Below, piece by piece: positions 52,288 to 60,400 of a stretch of 64,000 nt of DNA (position 1 is the stretch's first letter; each line of letters opens with the position of its first letter). The position numbers and the translations under genes are program-made. The notes beneath the pieces were generated by a model. It was not told the origin of the DNA. It ran no database searches and saw nothing but the letters and a program-made list of their open reading frames with translations. Origin of the DNA: CAZBWE01 sp964581905 (GTDB taxonomy: Bacteria; Planctomycetota; Phycisphaerae; Sedimentisphaerales; Anaerobacaceae); the NCBI GenBank assembly GCA_964581905.1, contig CAZOQJ010000001.1, positions 1 to 64,000 on the forward strand, read 5' to 3'.

Positions 52288-53160
52288 TCATTTAAAGCTC
52301 AGACTAAGACTCTTTGCCAATAATCCCCATCCGTCGACGAGAATGAATAATATCAGCTTGAAAGGCAGAGAAATCATCACAGGTGGAAGCATCATCATGC
52401 CCGCACTGAGCAAGACACTTGCAATAACCATATCCACCAGCAAAAACGGTATGAACAAAAGGCAGCCTATCTCGAATGCCGTTCGAAATTCACTAATAAT
52501 GAATGCAGGAACTACTACATGCATACCGATATCCATCGGGGTCGAAGGCGGTTCTATCTTGGCCATATGTACAAAAACAGCCAAATCAGATTCTCGGGTT
52601 TGCCGAAGCATAAACTCCTTGATACAGTCGCTGGCTCTGGTGCTGGCCGTTTGAAAATCTATCTCGTCCGCAAGGTAAGGCTGGACGCTGATTTCATTGA
52701 TTTTGTAAAATGTAGGCGACATCGTATATAGGGTCAGGAACAATGCTAAACCTACAATAGCTATGGTAGGCGGTATTGTTTGTGTAGTTAAAGCCCGGCG
52801 AACAAAGGATAAAACAATAACTATTCGAGTGAACGATGTCATCATTACCAAAAGGCTCGGCAGGATTGCCAGCCCGGTAAAGATGATTACAAGTTTGATG
52901 GGAGTTGACCAATCTCTGCCCTTGGTCTCCGGTGTCGTTGCTTTATCTATAAGCGTCATCAAATCGCCAATACTCGGAATAGATTTGACCTGAGTTTTTG
53001 TTGTAGTGGTATCGTTAGGCAGAGCGGGTAACCCTATTTGTCCAGGGTTTTTTTCAGCCTGTCCACTCGTCAAAGCGTAGCTTGCCGTGGCCTGGAAAGA
53101 TATGCCAGTTGGCAACACAATAACGAATGCTAAAAAAAGTAATTTAATATTGCCGGTCAT
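52288..53160 (-). CDS. fliP: Flagellar export gate protein FliP
   Basis: 290 residues. A signal peptide is followed by a long polar segment (about 30-90), then the core: LPSLLVMMTSFTRIVIVLSF, TIPPTIAIVGLALFLTLY, then FIISEFRTAFEIGCLLFIPF and DMVIASVLLSAGMMMLPPVM. These match FliP motifs very well. The start overlaps the fliO end by 17 bases. FliP makes the pentameric gate with FliR. Confidence 0.96.
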   Translation of the reverse strand: MTGNIKLLFLAFVIVLPTGISFQATASYALTSGQAEKNPGQIGLPALPNDTTTTKTQVKSIPSIGDLMTLIDKATTPETKGRDWSTPIKLVIIFTGLAILPSLLVMMTSFTRIVIVLSFVRRALTTQTIPPTIAIVGLALFLTLYTMSPTFYKINEISVQPYLADEIDFQTASTRASDCIKEFMLRQTRESDLAVFVHMAKIEPPSTPMDIGMHVVVPAFIISEFRTAFEIGCLLFIPFLLVDMVIASVLLSAGMMMLPPVMISLPFKLILFILVDGWGLLAKSLSLSFK

Positions 53161-53674
53161 TTATATTGTTTGTCTCTTTCGGGGATAAATTTGTTTCGGC
53201 CTGGGCTTGGCCATCCCTTACGGGAAAAGTATCCGTTACATCAGCCAATTTGGTAATGCTCTCATTAGTGCTGCCTATCAGAAGTCGACGATTGCCTATT
53301 TTAATCAGATGTACCGCTTTACGCGGCCCAAGGTGGACTGTCTCGAAAACCTGAATCTTTTTGCCGGAAAGGTTGGTAATTCTTGGCACAAACTTTTTCG
53401 AAATATAAATCGCTGCTGTTCCCAGAACAACAACGAGTAAAACTGCAAGCATCATTTTGTAGAACAGTTCCCGCGTGCTAATATCACCACCTGTTCCCGC
53501 CCAAAAATTTGGGTCATTTGTAAACAAAGAAGAAGCAGATTTATCAGATGGCGACTTGATTGACCCATCCACAGCAGATTGAGCGCAGCATGCTGAAATT
53601 ATACTGCCGCTGAGCCAGACGACTATCAGAAGCACAATAATCCTTTTATTATGTGTTATCATGCCAATACACAC
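53144..53674 (-). CDS. fliO: Flagellar export assembly protein FliO
   Basis: 176 residues. The start is uncertain: a GTG at 53674 with AAGGA 8 bases upstream, or an ATG at 53662. A signal-like segment (IIVLLIVVWLSGSIISACCA) is followed by a second membrane helix (MMLAVLLVVVLGTAAIYISK) and a cytoplasmic domain IQVFETVHLGPRKAVHLIKI then GNRRLLIGSTNESITKLA, typical of FliO. FliO helps FliP assemble. A dispersed repeat copy (53203-53225) encodes part of the C-terminus (FPVRDGQAQAE). Confidence 0.88.
   Translation of the reverse strand: MCIGMITHNKRIIVLLIVVWLSGSIISACCAQSAVDGSIKSPSDKSASSLFTNDPNFWAGTGGDISTRELFYKMMLAVLLVVVLGTAAIYISKKFVPRITNLSGKKIQVFETVHLGPRKAVHLIKIGNRRLLIGSTNESITKLADVTDTFPVRDGQAQAETNLSPKETNNINDRQY
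53203..53225. repeat. Dispersed repeat copy inside fliO
   Basis: GGGCTTGGCCATCCCTTACG then GGA. It is related to the copies at 22631-22659 and 56884-56912, and here lies in the opposite orientation to the gene. It adds residues to the FliO tail without breaking the frame. Confidence 0.6.
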
Positions 53675-53867
53675 GCATATAATCCTTATCTGCTATATGG
53701 ATGAGCAAATAGCGTGCCGAAACCGCAGAATAGGTGTTAATGTGCTACGAAGGACGTTTTTTACGCTGAGTTGACTAAATATGGCGGTAAATCGCCAAAA
53801 ATGTCAACAATTGTGAACAGTTCCAAGACATCGGCGGAAGTGTTTGTGAGCTTGCAAATGCTATTTT

Positions 53868-53930
53868 GCCCCCGCCTGCCCCCGCGTCTCCCGACGCAAG
53901 GCGGGGCGGCGGGCAAGAAGCTGCGGGGGC
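53868..53930. repeat. GC-rich hairpin element C between motB-like gene and fliO
   Basis: GCCCCCGC (53868-53875) and GCGGGGGC (53923-53930) form outer arms. Read on the minus strand, the core repeats the element A plan: GCCCC, bulge GCCTT, stem GCGTC-GGGA-GACGC, then GGGGC. It lies 18 bases downstream of the second motB-like gene and could end or pause transcription before fliO. Confidence 0.7.
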
Positions 53931-53947
53931 TGCTACGAAGCACGAGT

Positions 53948-54700
53948 CTAATCATTTGCCCGAAGTACAGCAATCAAGATTTGCGACTGCTCGGAAACCG
54001 GGCTGTCTTCGCCCACCCACTGGCCTCCTGGACCAGCTCCCCACGAGTAAACAGGCCATTGGAGCACCGTTGGCAAAATACTACGCAAAAAGTCCGAAAC
54101 TGCCTGGGCCCGTCTGGCTGACAGTATCCACTGTTCTTGCTCACCTTTTGCATCTCTGGCCAGACCAAGTACATAAAGCTTGACCCCCACTCTTGTCTTC
54201 GACAAGAAGACGTGGGGGTCGTTCGCCTGTAAATCCAGAGAGAACCGCGTTAAAAACTTCTTGGCTGGCTCATTCAAGTTTGCTCCGCCAGCCGCAAAAC
54301 CAATATCGGCAACTGAAAAGTTTGTCTGTTTTGCGACAATCTGCGAAGGCATGGTTGTCATAGACCGGCTGACTTCCTTAAAAAGGCGACGGACATTTTC
54401 TTCTTTTGCATCTATACTTCTGACTCCTAACAGTTCGTCGGGGCTGCTTATGAAATATTTCACCTTACACTCGCCGAGGTCAAAAGCCACTTTTTGGCCG
54501 AAAAGCATTCCAAGTCCAAGGTCCCGTATCGATTCTAAAAAAGAATCCCGACCTATATTGAAAAGCTCCGGGTCCTGCACCTGAGCTAAAGTCAGCAGCA
54601 TCACAAAGAATGTCAGCAGAAGCGTCACCATATCCGAAAAGGTAACGATATATGCAGGCACTTTAGAGCCTTTTTCCTCAGCTGTCAACCGCCGGCGCAT
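53948..54700 (-). CDS. motB: Second MotB-like stator protein
   Basis: 250 residues from the ATG at 54700, overlapping the first motB-like gene by one base; a GTG one codon earlier is possible. The single membrane helix contains the proton/sodium-binding Asp: YIVTFSDMVTLLLTFFVMLL. The C-terminal OmpA-like domain has LSARRAQAVSDFLRSILPTV but lacks the usual N-x2-L-S-x2-R-A glycan motif in full. Hairpin element I encodes about residues 161-173. MotB anchors the stator to peptidoglycan and forms the ion channel with MotA. Having two motB-like genes in tandem suggests a hetero-dimer or a specialised second protein. Confidence 0.85.
   Translation of the reverse strand: MRRRLTAEEKGSKVPAYIVTFSDMVTLLLTFFVMLLTLAQVQDPELFNIGRDSFLESIRDLGLGMLFGQKVAFDLGECKVKYFISSPDELLGVRSIDAKEENVRRLFKEVSRSMTTMPSQIVAKQTNFSVADIGFAAGGANLNEPAKKFLTRFSLDLQANDPHVFLSKTRVGVKLYVLGLARDAKGEQEQWILSARRAQAVSDFLRSILPTVLQWPVYSWGAGPGGQWVGEDSPVSEQSQILIAVLRAND
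54182..54220. repeat. GC-rich hairpin element I, in frame in a motB-like gene
   Basis: GACCCCCAC (54182-54190) pairs perfectly with GTGGGGGTC (54212-54220). The inside has TCTTGTC-TTC-GACAAGA. It encodes about residues 161-173 of the OmpA-like domain without a stop codon. Confidence 0.65.
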
Positions 54701-55395
54701 CACTGGTAAATACTCCGTTCCAGTAAAACAACTTCAAGCATACGTTCGGTTTTTGCCCCTGGATAGGCCTGTTCAATGCTTTTTAGGTTTTCTTGAAGAG
54801 AACTTCCTGTGATGCTGAATCGTTCTTTGTCGAGGCCTTGTTTTGTCGTAAGATACTCCATCACGGCCCAAGCCCGTCGCAGGCCAGAATACTCATCAAT
54901 CCTTTCATCATCCTGGCCGTTTTCGCTGATAACTATACGGTTTGGTACTTCTTTTAGAAATGATGCCATAGCAGAAAGGGTTTTTCGGCCCTGAAGCGAA
55001 ATAATTGTCCCCCCGCCCCAAAAGACATTGTCTGACGAAATTAAAAATACCTTCCGGTCATGAAAAGAAACGGGCTCTGTGTCTTTTTTTAGGTGGTCTT
55101 CAGCACCTTTTTCCAACGTGGGTTTTTCACTTCCTTTGTCAATCTCCTGTATATGTTCGATTTCTTCCGCAGCCAAAAATGAATCTGTATCTCTCCTGGT
55201 TTTCACGCCGACCGAGGGCAAAGAGCCGGTGAAAACCACCTTCAATTTCCGAAAAGTTTTATTGCTGAAAGATGAGAAACTCAAAAGCAGCACAAAAAAC
55301 GTTAGCAGCAGTGTCATACAATCGCTGAATGTGACCATCCATTCGGGTGCACCTAGGGCCTGGTCAGGCTCTGACTGTTTTCTTTCTCGCCGCAT
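54700..55395 (-). CDS. motB: First MotB-like stator protein
   Basis: 231 residues. The membrane helix PEWMVTFSDCMTLLLTFFVL has the channel Asp. After a charged linker comes a degenerate OmpA-like domain: GLRRAWAVMEYLTTKQGLDK then ERFSITGSSLQ, with several usual peptidoglycan-contact residues not obvious. Its start overlaps the motA stop (TAATG), a normal motA-motB arrangement, so this is the more likely direct partner of MotA. Confidence 0.88.
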   Translation of the reverse strand: MRRERKQSEPDQALGAPEWMVTFSDCMTLLLTFFVLLLSFSSFSNKTFRKLKVVFTGSLPSVGVKTRRDTDSFLAAEEIEHIQEIDKGSEKPTLEKGAEDHLKKDTEPVSFHDRKVFLISSDNVFWGGGTIISLQGRKTLSAMASFLKEVPNRIVISENGQDDERIDEYSGLRRAWAVMEYLTTKQGLDKERFSITGSSLQENLKSIEQAYPGAKTERMLEVVLLERSIYQ

Positions 55396-56165
55396 TAAAT
55401 AGTCGCCTTTACTTCTTCACGTTTGCTCTGGGAAACAAACGCCTGCATCTTTTCTCGAACAGCCGTTGGGTTATCACCTCGCGCAACGGCACAGATGCCT
55501 TCTGTAATCATTTCCATCGCGGTCGTCTCGGCCTTGGAATAAATACCCAATTTGCCTGCCAGCGGGATAAAAATCAGGTTGGCGGAAAAGGCACCATAAA
55601 AAGTGGTAAGCAAAGCCACTGCCATCCCTGCACCGATTTGGTCTGGCGAATCGAGGTTTCTGAGCATCTGGATTAGACCGATAAGCGTGCCTATCATCCC
55701 AAAAGCAGGGGCTGCTGCTCCCATAAACTCCAGAATCTTTTTACCAGTTGAATGCCGGTCCTGAAGGTATTGAATCTCTAAAGACATAAGGTCCCGAATA
55801 TCTTCGGATTCTTGCCCATCAACGAGCATCTGTAGGCCCTTAACGAGAAACAAATCGTTTACCTTGTGAATCTCCTGCTCCAGGGCCAGTGCCCCGTCTC
55901 GCCTGTTGATGGCAGCGTAGTTAACCATTTTCTGAATCAGTTGAGACTGCGGCGGTATTTTTGTGACTATGGTTTTCTTGACTACCGAGAATATGCCTAA
56001 AAACTGTGGCAGCGAGAAATGTATGAGCGTAGCACATAGCATCCCTCCTATCGTTATTGCCAGCGATGGGATATGAAGAAACATCCCGGCACCCCCACCG
56101 GCAATAATGGCGCCAGTAATAACTATAAAACCCAAAAGTACTCCGAATATTGTCGCAATATCCAT
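55395..56165 (-). CDS. motA: Stator protein MotA (PomA-like)
   Basis: 256 residues, the length of the shorter PomA/MotA group. It starts MDIATIFGVLLGFIVITGAI and has four membrane segments. The third and fourth include GAAAPAFGMIGTLIGLIQML, with the conserved Pro, and ALLTTFYGAFSANLIFIPLA. The cytoplasmic loop has charged residues for contact with FliG. Similarity to PomA hints at sodium coupling, but ion use cannot be decided by reading. Confidence 0.94.
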   Translation of the reverse strand: MDIATIFGVLLGFIVITGAIIAGGGAGMFLHIPSLAITIGGMLCATLIHFSLPQFLGIFSVVKKTIVTKIPPQSQLIQKMVNYAAINRRDGALALEQEIHKVNDLFLVKGLQMLVDGQESEDIRDLMSLEIQYLQDRHSTGKKILEFMGAAAPAFGMIGTLIGLIQMLRNLDSPDQIGAGMAVALLTTFYGAFSANLIFIPLAGKLGIYSKAETTAMEMITEGICAVARGDNPTAVREKMQAFVSQSKREEVKATI

Positions 56166-56169
56166 ATGT

Positions 56170-56865
56170 TCACTTTCTCTGGACTATTTCTTTTAATCTC
56201 TTGCAAAAATATGCTGCAAGCTTGGGCTCAGAAGTAGCCAGCTGTGCTAATAATTTGGCCCTGGTCCTGTCGGTCATGTAGTATAAAATCTTCACGGCGT
56301 CATCGGCATTGTCATTTTGTGTCTGGCTCATATTCGTCAATATTCTGCCGGCCGCTTCGGTATCCATCTTGTCATAAGCCGCTGCTATTGACATCAGGTT
56401 GTTTGTTTCTTCCTGTGCAATTTCCACTTTACTCTTTAGCAGCTTATCCCGTTCTTCCTTGAGACTGGCAACGGTAGAGGCAAGTTCAATTCGCAGATTA
56501 TCAAGCTGCTCGATGTCCTTTTTTAACGTATTCTGAACCATCTGTAATCTCTGCTCGCGGAGTTTAAGCTCTTCCAGCTTATTGCCATATTCTTGAATCT
56601 TCTCCCGCACCTCGTAAACAAGGCTTTTGAGCTGTTTTTCCGTCATAGCTTTTTTCATTTTGCTGTCGATTACGCTGTCAGCACCAGCTGTGGTTATTTG
56701 TGGCTGTGGCAATTCTGGGACGGGTTCCTCCGCGGCAGGTGTTGCATGAGGCACTTCGGTACTTGGGCCCTTGGTGGATGGTTTAGTGAGCCAGGCAAAC
56801 GCAAACATCCCCACAAAGCTTATCAGTCCAGCTATCGCTGCTATTATTATTAGTTTTTTATTCAC
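56170..56865 (-). CDS. MotE-like flagellar protein
   Basis: 231 residues. A membrane helix (KLIIIAAIAGLISFVGMFAFAW region) is followed by a Pro/Glu-rich linker, a long coiled coil (about 85-155) and a MgtE-N-like helical domain (AAAYDKMDTEAAGRILTNMS, then VKILYYMTDRTRAKLLAQLA). This is the layout of MotE, a periplasmic chaperone that stabilises MotC and the stator in rhizobia. Genes like this often lie between fliJ and the stator genes. It has no obvious link to FliK, which is missing here. Confidence 0.75.
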   Translation of the reverse strand: MNKKLIIIAAIAGLISFVGMFAFAWLTKPSTKGPSTEVPHATPAAEEPVPELPQPQITTAGADSVIDSKMKKAMTEKQLKSLVYEVREKIQEYGNKLEELKLREQRLQMVQNTLKKDIEQLDNLRIELASTVASLKEERDKLLKSKVEIAQEETNNLMSIAAAYDKMDTEAAGRILTNMSQTQNDNADDAVKILYYMTDRTRAKLLAQLATSEPKLAAYFCKRLKEIVQRK

Positions 56866-56883
56866 GTTTGTTTCTCCTGTCCT

Positions 56884-56912
56884 TTTATGGACTTGGCCAT
56901 CCCTGACGGGAC
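56884..56912. repeat. Dispersed repeat copy between fliJ and the MotE-like gene
   Basis: TTTATGGACTTGGCCATCCC followed by TGACGGGAC, identical to 22631-22659 except for one base. Here it is non-coding. Confidence 0.75.
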
Positions 56913-56937
56913 TGCTATCACGGTTTTAATTATCGAA

Positions 56938-57381
56938 TTAGTTTAGTTTTCGAGCAAAACTGACAGTAGCTCTTTCATCTAATTCTTTCTGCTCGAGTTT
57001 TTCCTGTTCCTTTATAAATCTTGCTTTTGCTTGAGCCCGTAATTTTTCCAGACCTTCCTTGAACCTTCTGGCCTTTAAAACCTCAGCAATTTTTTGTTTC
57101 TGGGCTGATTCAAGTTTGCTCAGCTTTTCTTTGAGTTCTTTTATAACCTCATCATTTGTTACCGAACATCTCAAAAAAAACTCTTGTTTACTTAGTCGTT
57201 TCTTGGGATGTTGTCCCGTTAAATCATCGATTATATTATCCAGTATTCTCTTCTGCGTTAGCAGTTTACTTCGTGTCTGGGCAATTTTTTCGGTTAGCTT
57301 AACTAACTCTACTTTCTTTACTTGTTCTTCCTTTGTCTTTATGTCGAGAACTCGCTGCAGTCGCCATACAAATCGCTTCAT
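56938..57381 (-). CDS. fliJ: Flagellar export protein FliJ
   Basis: 147 residues, helical throughout, with an N-terminal FVWRLQRVLDIKTKEEQVKK typical of FliJ and a long Lys/Glu/Leu-rich coiled coil. FliJ is the central stalk of the FliI ATPase ring. Its start overlaps the fliI stop as ATGA. Confidence 0.9.
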   Translation of the reverse strand: MKRFVWRLQRVLDIKTKEEQVKKVELVKLTEKIAQTRSKLLTQKRILDNIIDDLTGQHPKKRLSKQEFFLRCSVTNDEVIKELKEKLSKLESAQKQKIAEVLKARRFKEGLEKLRAQAKARFIKEQEKLEQKELDERATVSFARKLN

Positions 57382-58808
57382 TTAGCTCTGTTTCCGATTC
57401 TTTCAGCATTGACATTCAAAAGTTCATCCCACGAGCGAGTAATCGTGGTCATTTGCCTGACGGTTTCATCGAAATCCGTTCTTTCTCGAATAGGCTGTAT
57501 AAGAAAATTGCTTATTCTGTCGATTAAAGCAATTGCTCCATCAATACGGCGATTGCTGCCCGGCGAGAACGCGCCAATATTTATCAAGTCTTCAGCATCA
57601 ATGTAGGTAGCACATATCTCCTTAAATTTCTGGGCCGCCAACCTGTGCTCTTCACTCACCACCGCAGGCATTAACCTGCTTATGCTTGCCAAGATGTCCA
57701 CAGCAGGAAAATGGCCCCTCTCAGCCAGCTTTCTTGACAAGACTATATGTCCATCCAATAAGCTTCTGGCACTATCGGCCACGGGGTCGGTCAAATCATC
57801 ATTTTCAACGAGCACCGTCAAAATCCCTGTAATGCTGCCGTTTTCGGCGCATCCTAAACGCTCTATAAGTCTGGGCATCAGCGAAAAGACGCTTGGACAG
57901 TAACCTTTTGTTGCCGGCGGCTCACCGGCAGCAAGTCCGATTTCGCGTTGGGCCTGTGCGAAGCGAGTTAGCGAATCCATCATGAACAAAACATTTTTAG
58001 CTTTGTCTCTGAAATATTCAGCAATTGTTACCGCTACAAATGCAGCCTTGACTCTCTGAATCGGGGGCGAATCCGAAGCAGCAACCACAACCACACTGTG
58101 AGCCAGACCATCAGGGCCAAGGTCTTCTTCGAGAAATTCTCGAACCTCCCGGCCACGTTCACCTATCAATGCTACGATATTGACGTCTGCACCACTTGAA
58201 TTGGCGATATCGCCGAGAAGTAAACTTTTACCTACACCGCTTCCCGAAAAAATGCCTATTCGCTGGCCTTTTCCGCAGGTTAGTACGCTATCTATTGACC
58301 TGATTCCTAAGGACATATGCTCAGTTATTCTTTCTCTGCTTAATGCCGGAGGGCTGCTGGCATCTAATGCTTTTTTATCAACCCCCATCAATGGTCCTTT
58401 GCCATCGATTGGCTCTCCCAACCCATTTAATACTCTACCAAGCACATTCTCGCTTAAAGTAATATAACGCGGAGTGGTTCGAGTGGTTACCGTATCGCCC
58501 GGTGCTATACCCTCTATATGCTCTAACGGAAGCAGAATAAGCCGGTCACCTTGGAAGCCTACCACCTCCGCTAATACACGCCGACCGTCACGAATATTAA
58601 TGCCGCAAAGTTCACCTATACCCACTTTTGGACCGTTGGATTCAACCGTCAAACCCGATACTCGAATCACTGAACCGTGGTAATCTAACAAGTTAACGGC
58701 ATGCAACGCTGAGTGAAATTTATCAAAATCAATCAAATTGTTATCAGTGCCCGCAAACACGTCTTGGTTGGTTTGAAGTTTTTGCCCTTTAATTTCGCTT
58801 GTAGCCAT
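57378..58808 (-). CDS. fliI: Flagellar export ATPase FliI
   Basis: 476 residues. Walker A is GIFSGSGVGKSLLLGDI, Walker B is NVLFMMDSLTRFAQAQREIG, and the family stretch is LAAGEPPATKGYCPSVFSLM. These mark the flagellar/type III ATPase rather than F-type. It drives export with FliH and FliJ. The first ~35 residues are variable. It starts 3 bases after fliH. Confidence 0.97.
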   Translation of the reverse strand: MATSEIKGQKLQTNQDVFAGTDNNLIDFDKFHSALHAVNLLDYHGSVIRVSGLTVESNGPKVGIGELCGINIRDGRRVLAEVVGFQGDRLILLPLEHIEGIAPGDTVTTRTTPRYITLSENVLGRVLNGLGEPIDGKGPLMGVDKKALDASSPPALSRERITEHMSLGIRSIDSVLTCGKGQRIGIFSGSGVGKSLLLGDIANSSGADVNIVALIGERGREVREFLEEDLGPDGLAHSVVVVAASDSPPIQRVKAAFVAVTIAEYFRDKAKNVLFMMDSLTRFAQAQREIGLAAGEPPATKGYCPSVFSLMPRLIERLGCAENGSITGILTVLVENDDLTDPVADSARSLLDGHIVLSRKLAERGHFPAVDILASISRLMPAVVSEEHRLAAQKFKEICATYIDAEDLINIGAFSPGSNRRIDGAIALIDRISNFLIQPIRERTDFDETVRQMTTITRSWDELLNVNAERIGNRAK

Positions 58809-58811
58809 AAA

Positions 58812-59393
58812 TCATTCCGCCTTTTTGAGCGCTTTACCAATTTGCTCAAGGTGTTCGTCAATCAGTAATTCAATTATTCCTTTTGGGCTCTCGAGCACAC
58901 ATTCTGCCCGTCCAATGCTTTGGTCCGCAACAAATTTGATACCAGCCAAGGTTTCACTGCCGTCATTCTGCTGGGCTTGCTGGCAGGCTGTCAGGTCATG
59001 TGGATTCAAACGTACGACTAAATCCTGATGCGTAGGGGCGTTCTTAAGTGCCTCTCTGACGATTGTTTCAATTTCATAGTCGCCGTCTTTGGCTTTCTGC
59101 ATTAATATCTTTCTGGCAATTTCCACCGAAAGTCTGGCAATTTCTTCTTTGTGGCTGGCAAATATCTCATCGTAAACCTGGTTAAGTTTGGAAGTCAGGC
59201 CTTGAAGTGTCTGGCAAACCTCGCTATACAAGCTTTTCTGAGCTTTCAAATCCTCTATCAACTTAATTTGCTCAGGTTTCGCTGATGGATTCATTGCACC
59301 CGTAATGGACGATTCGACATCACCGGGGTAATCATTTAAGATTCTTACCGACTTAATCGGTTTAGCAAGATTGACCGCAAATGTACCGGCCAT
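58812..59393 (-). CDS. fliH: Flagellar export ATPase regulator FliH
   Basis: 193 residues. The middle is helical and the C-terminal half resembles the V/F-type ATPase peripheral stalk: SVEIARKILMQKAKDGDYEI, then EALKNAPTHQDLVVRLNPHD, and IGRAECVLESPKGIIEL. FliH binds FliI and FliN. It lies in the order fliG-fliH-fliI. Confidence 0.9.
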   Translation of the reverse strand: MAGTFAVNLAKPIKSVRILNDYPGDVESSITGAMNPSAKPEQIKLIEDLKAQKSLYSEVCQTLQGLTSKLNQVYDEIFASHKEEIARLSVEIARKILMQKAKDGDYEIETIVREALKNAPTHQDLVVRLNPHDLTACQQAQQNDGSETLAGIKFVADQSIGRAECVLESPKGIIELLIDEHLEQIGKALKKAE

Positions 59394-59397
59394 TGTA

Positions 59398-60396
59398 TTA
59401 TTCTTCTATAAAGTTGAGTTCACCTTTTTCATTCATTTCGCGCAAAGTCTTAACAATCTCTTCTTTGGCTTGTTCAATATCATCTTTCTTGGGTGTTGAC
59501 ATAAGTGATGTTTCTTCGTCTATTGTAGCTGCTGCACGTTCGGAGATGTTAGACCTGATTTTTTGGATGATTGCTTTATCGGCTTTGATCAATGCTAGCG
59601 CCAATTGTTTGGAGTCGATTCCTCGCAGGGCTTCTTGCATAGACCTGTCAGCAACTTGTGGAATATCTTCCCAGAGTATCATCAGATTAGCCACTTGCTT
59701 GCCAGCTTCGTCATCTTTTTCGTGTATTGCACTGAGCAAACCATCTCGAAGTTCCTTGCCCAGATTTCGTAAAATAACGGCCAATTTTCTTAGAGACTGT
59801 CCCTTTCGAGCTTGGACAGCACCGCCGGTCCCTGCTGTAAGAGCCTCGAGATGTTTGCAAATCATCTCTGCTATTCGTGCCTTTGCTTCGACGGTCACAG
59901 TATCGGAATCGGTCATTCTACCGGCAGCACTACGCCGGGAATCTTCATTTAAAAGGCCAAGAACCTCCGCGCTCTTCTTGGCCGGTAATTCTGATAAAAC
60001 CACCGCAGCTGCCTGGGGGTGCTCATTTTCTAAAACTGATGCCAAATCCTGCGAATCCACTGAGCGAATGGGTATAAAGGGGTCCCGTTTCTGCAGTGAA
60101 TTTTCAATCTCAGTTTTTATTTGCTCTGCCTTTTCATGACCTACCGTGCTTTTTAGCATCTCGTCCAGGAAGCTCTTAAGATGAAATCCTTCCTTAACTT
60201 GTAGTAAATCACAGAACTGACGGGCAATTTCAGCGTTTCGTTTGGTGTCCCTCAAACCCGCTGCGTCCAGATACGCTAATTCCACTGCTAATTCCTGAAC
60301 CACTTTAGCATCCACACCTTTGAGTAATTCAGCAGCAGTTGCAGCATCGAGGTTCATTAACAGCATCGCAGCTTTTTGTTTACCACTCAATACCAC
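59398..60396 (-). CDS. fliG: Flagellar motor switch protein FliG
   Basis: 332 residues from a GTG at 60396, which has GGGAG 8 bases upstream. An ATG at 60432 would overlap fliF and add 12 unconserved residues. It begins VVLSGKQKAAMLLMNLDAAT and shows the three helical domains. The torque domain has LAVILRNLGKELRDGLLSAI, then MLIWEDIPQVADRSMQEAL-like charged residues and LALIKADKAIIQKIRSNIS. The length matches the family (331 in E. coli). FliG links FliF to the C-ring and MotA. Confidence 0.94.
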   Translation of the reverse strand: MVLSGKQKAAMLLMNLDAATAAELLKGVDAKVVQELAVELAYLDAAGLRDTKRNAEIARQFCDLLQVKEGFHLKSFLDEMLKSTVGHEKAEQIKTEIENSLQKRDPFIPIRSVDSQDLASVLENEHPQAAAVVLSELPAKKSAEVLGLLNEDSRRSAAGRMTDSDTVTVEAKARIAEMICKHLEALTAGTGGAVQARKGQSLRKLAVILRNLGKELRDGLLSAIHEKDDEAGKQVANLMILWEDIPQVADRSMQEALRGIDSKQLALALIKADKAIIQKIRSNISERAAATIDEETSLMSTPKKDDIEQAKEEIVKTLREMNEKGELNFIEE

Positions 60397-60400
60397 TTGT

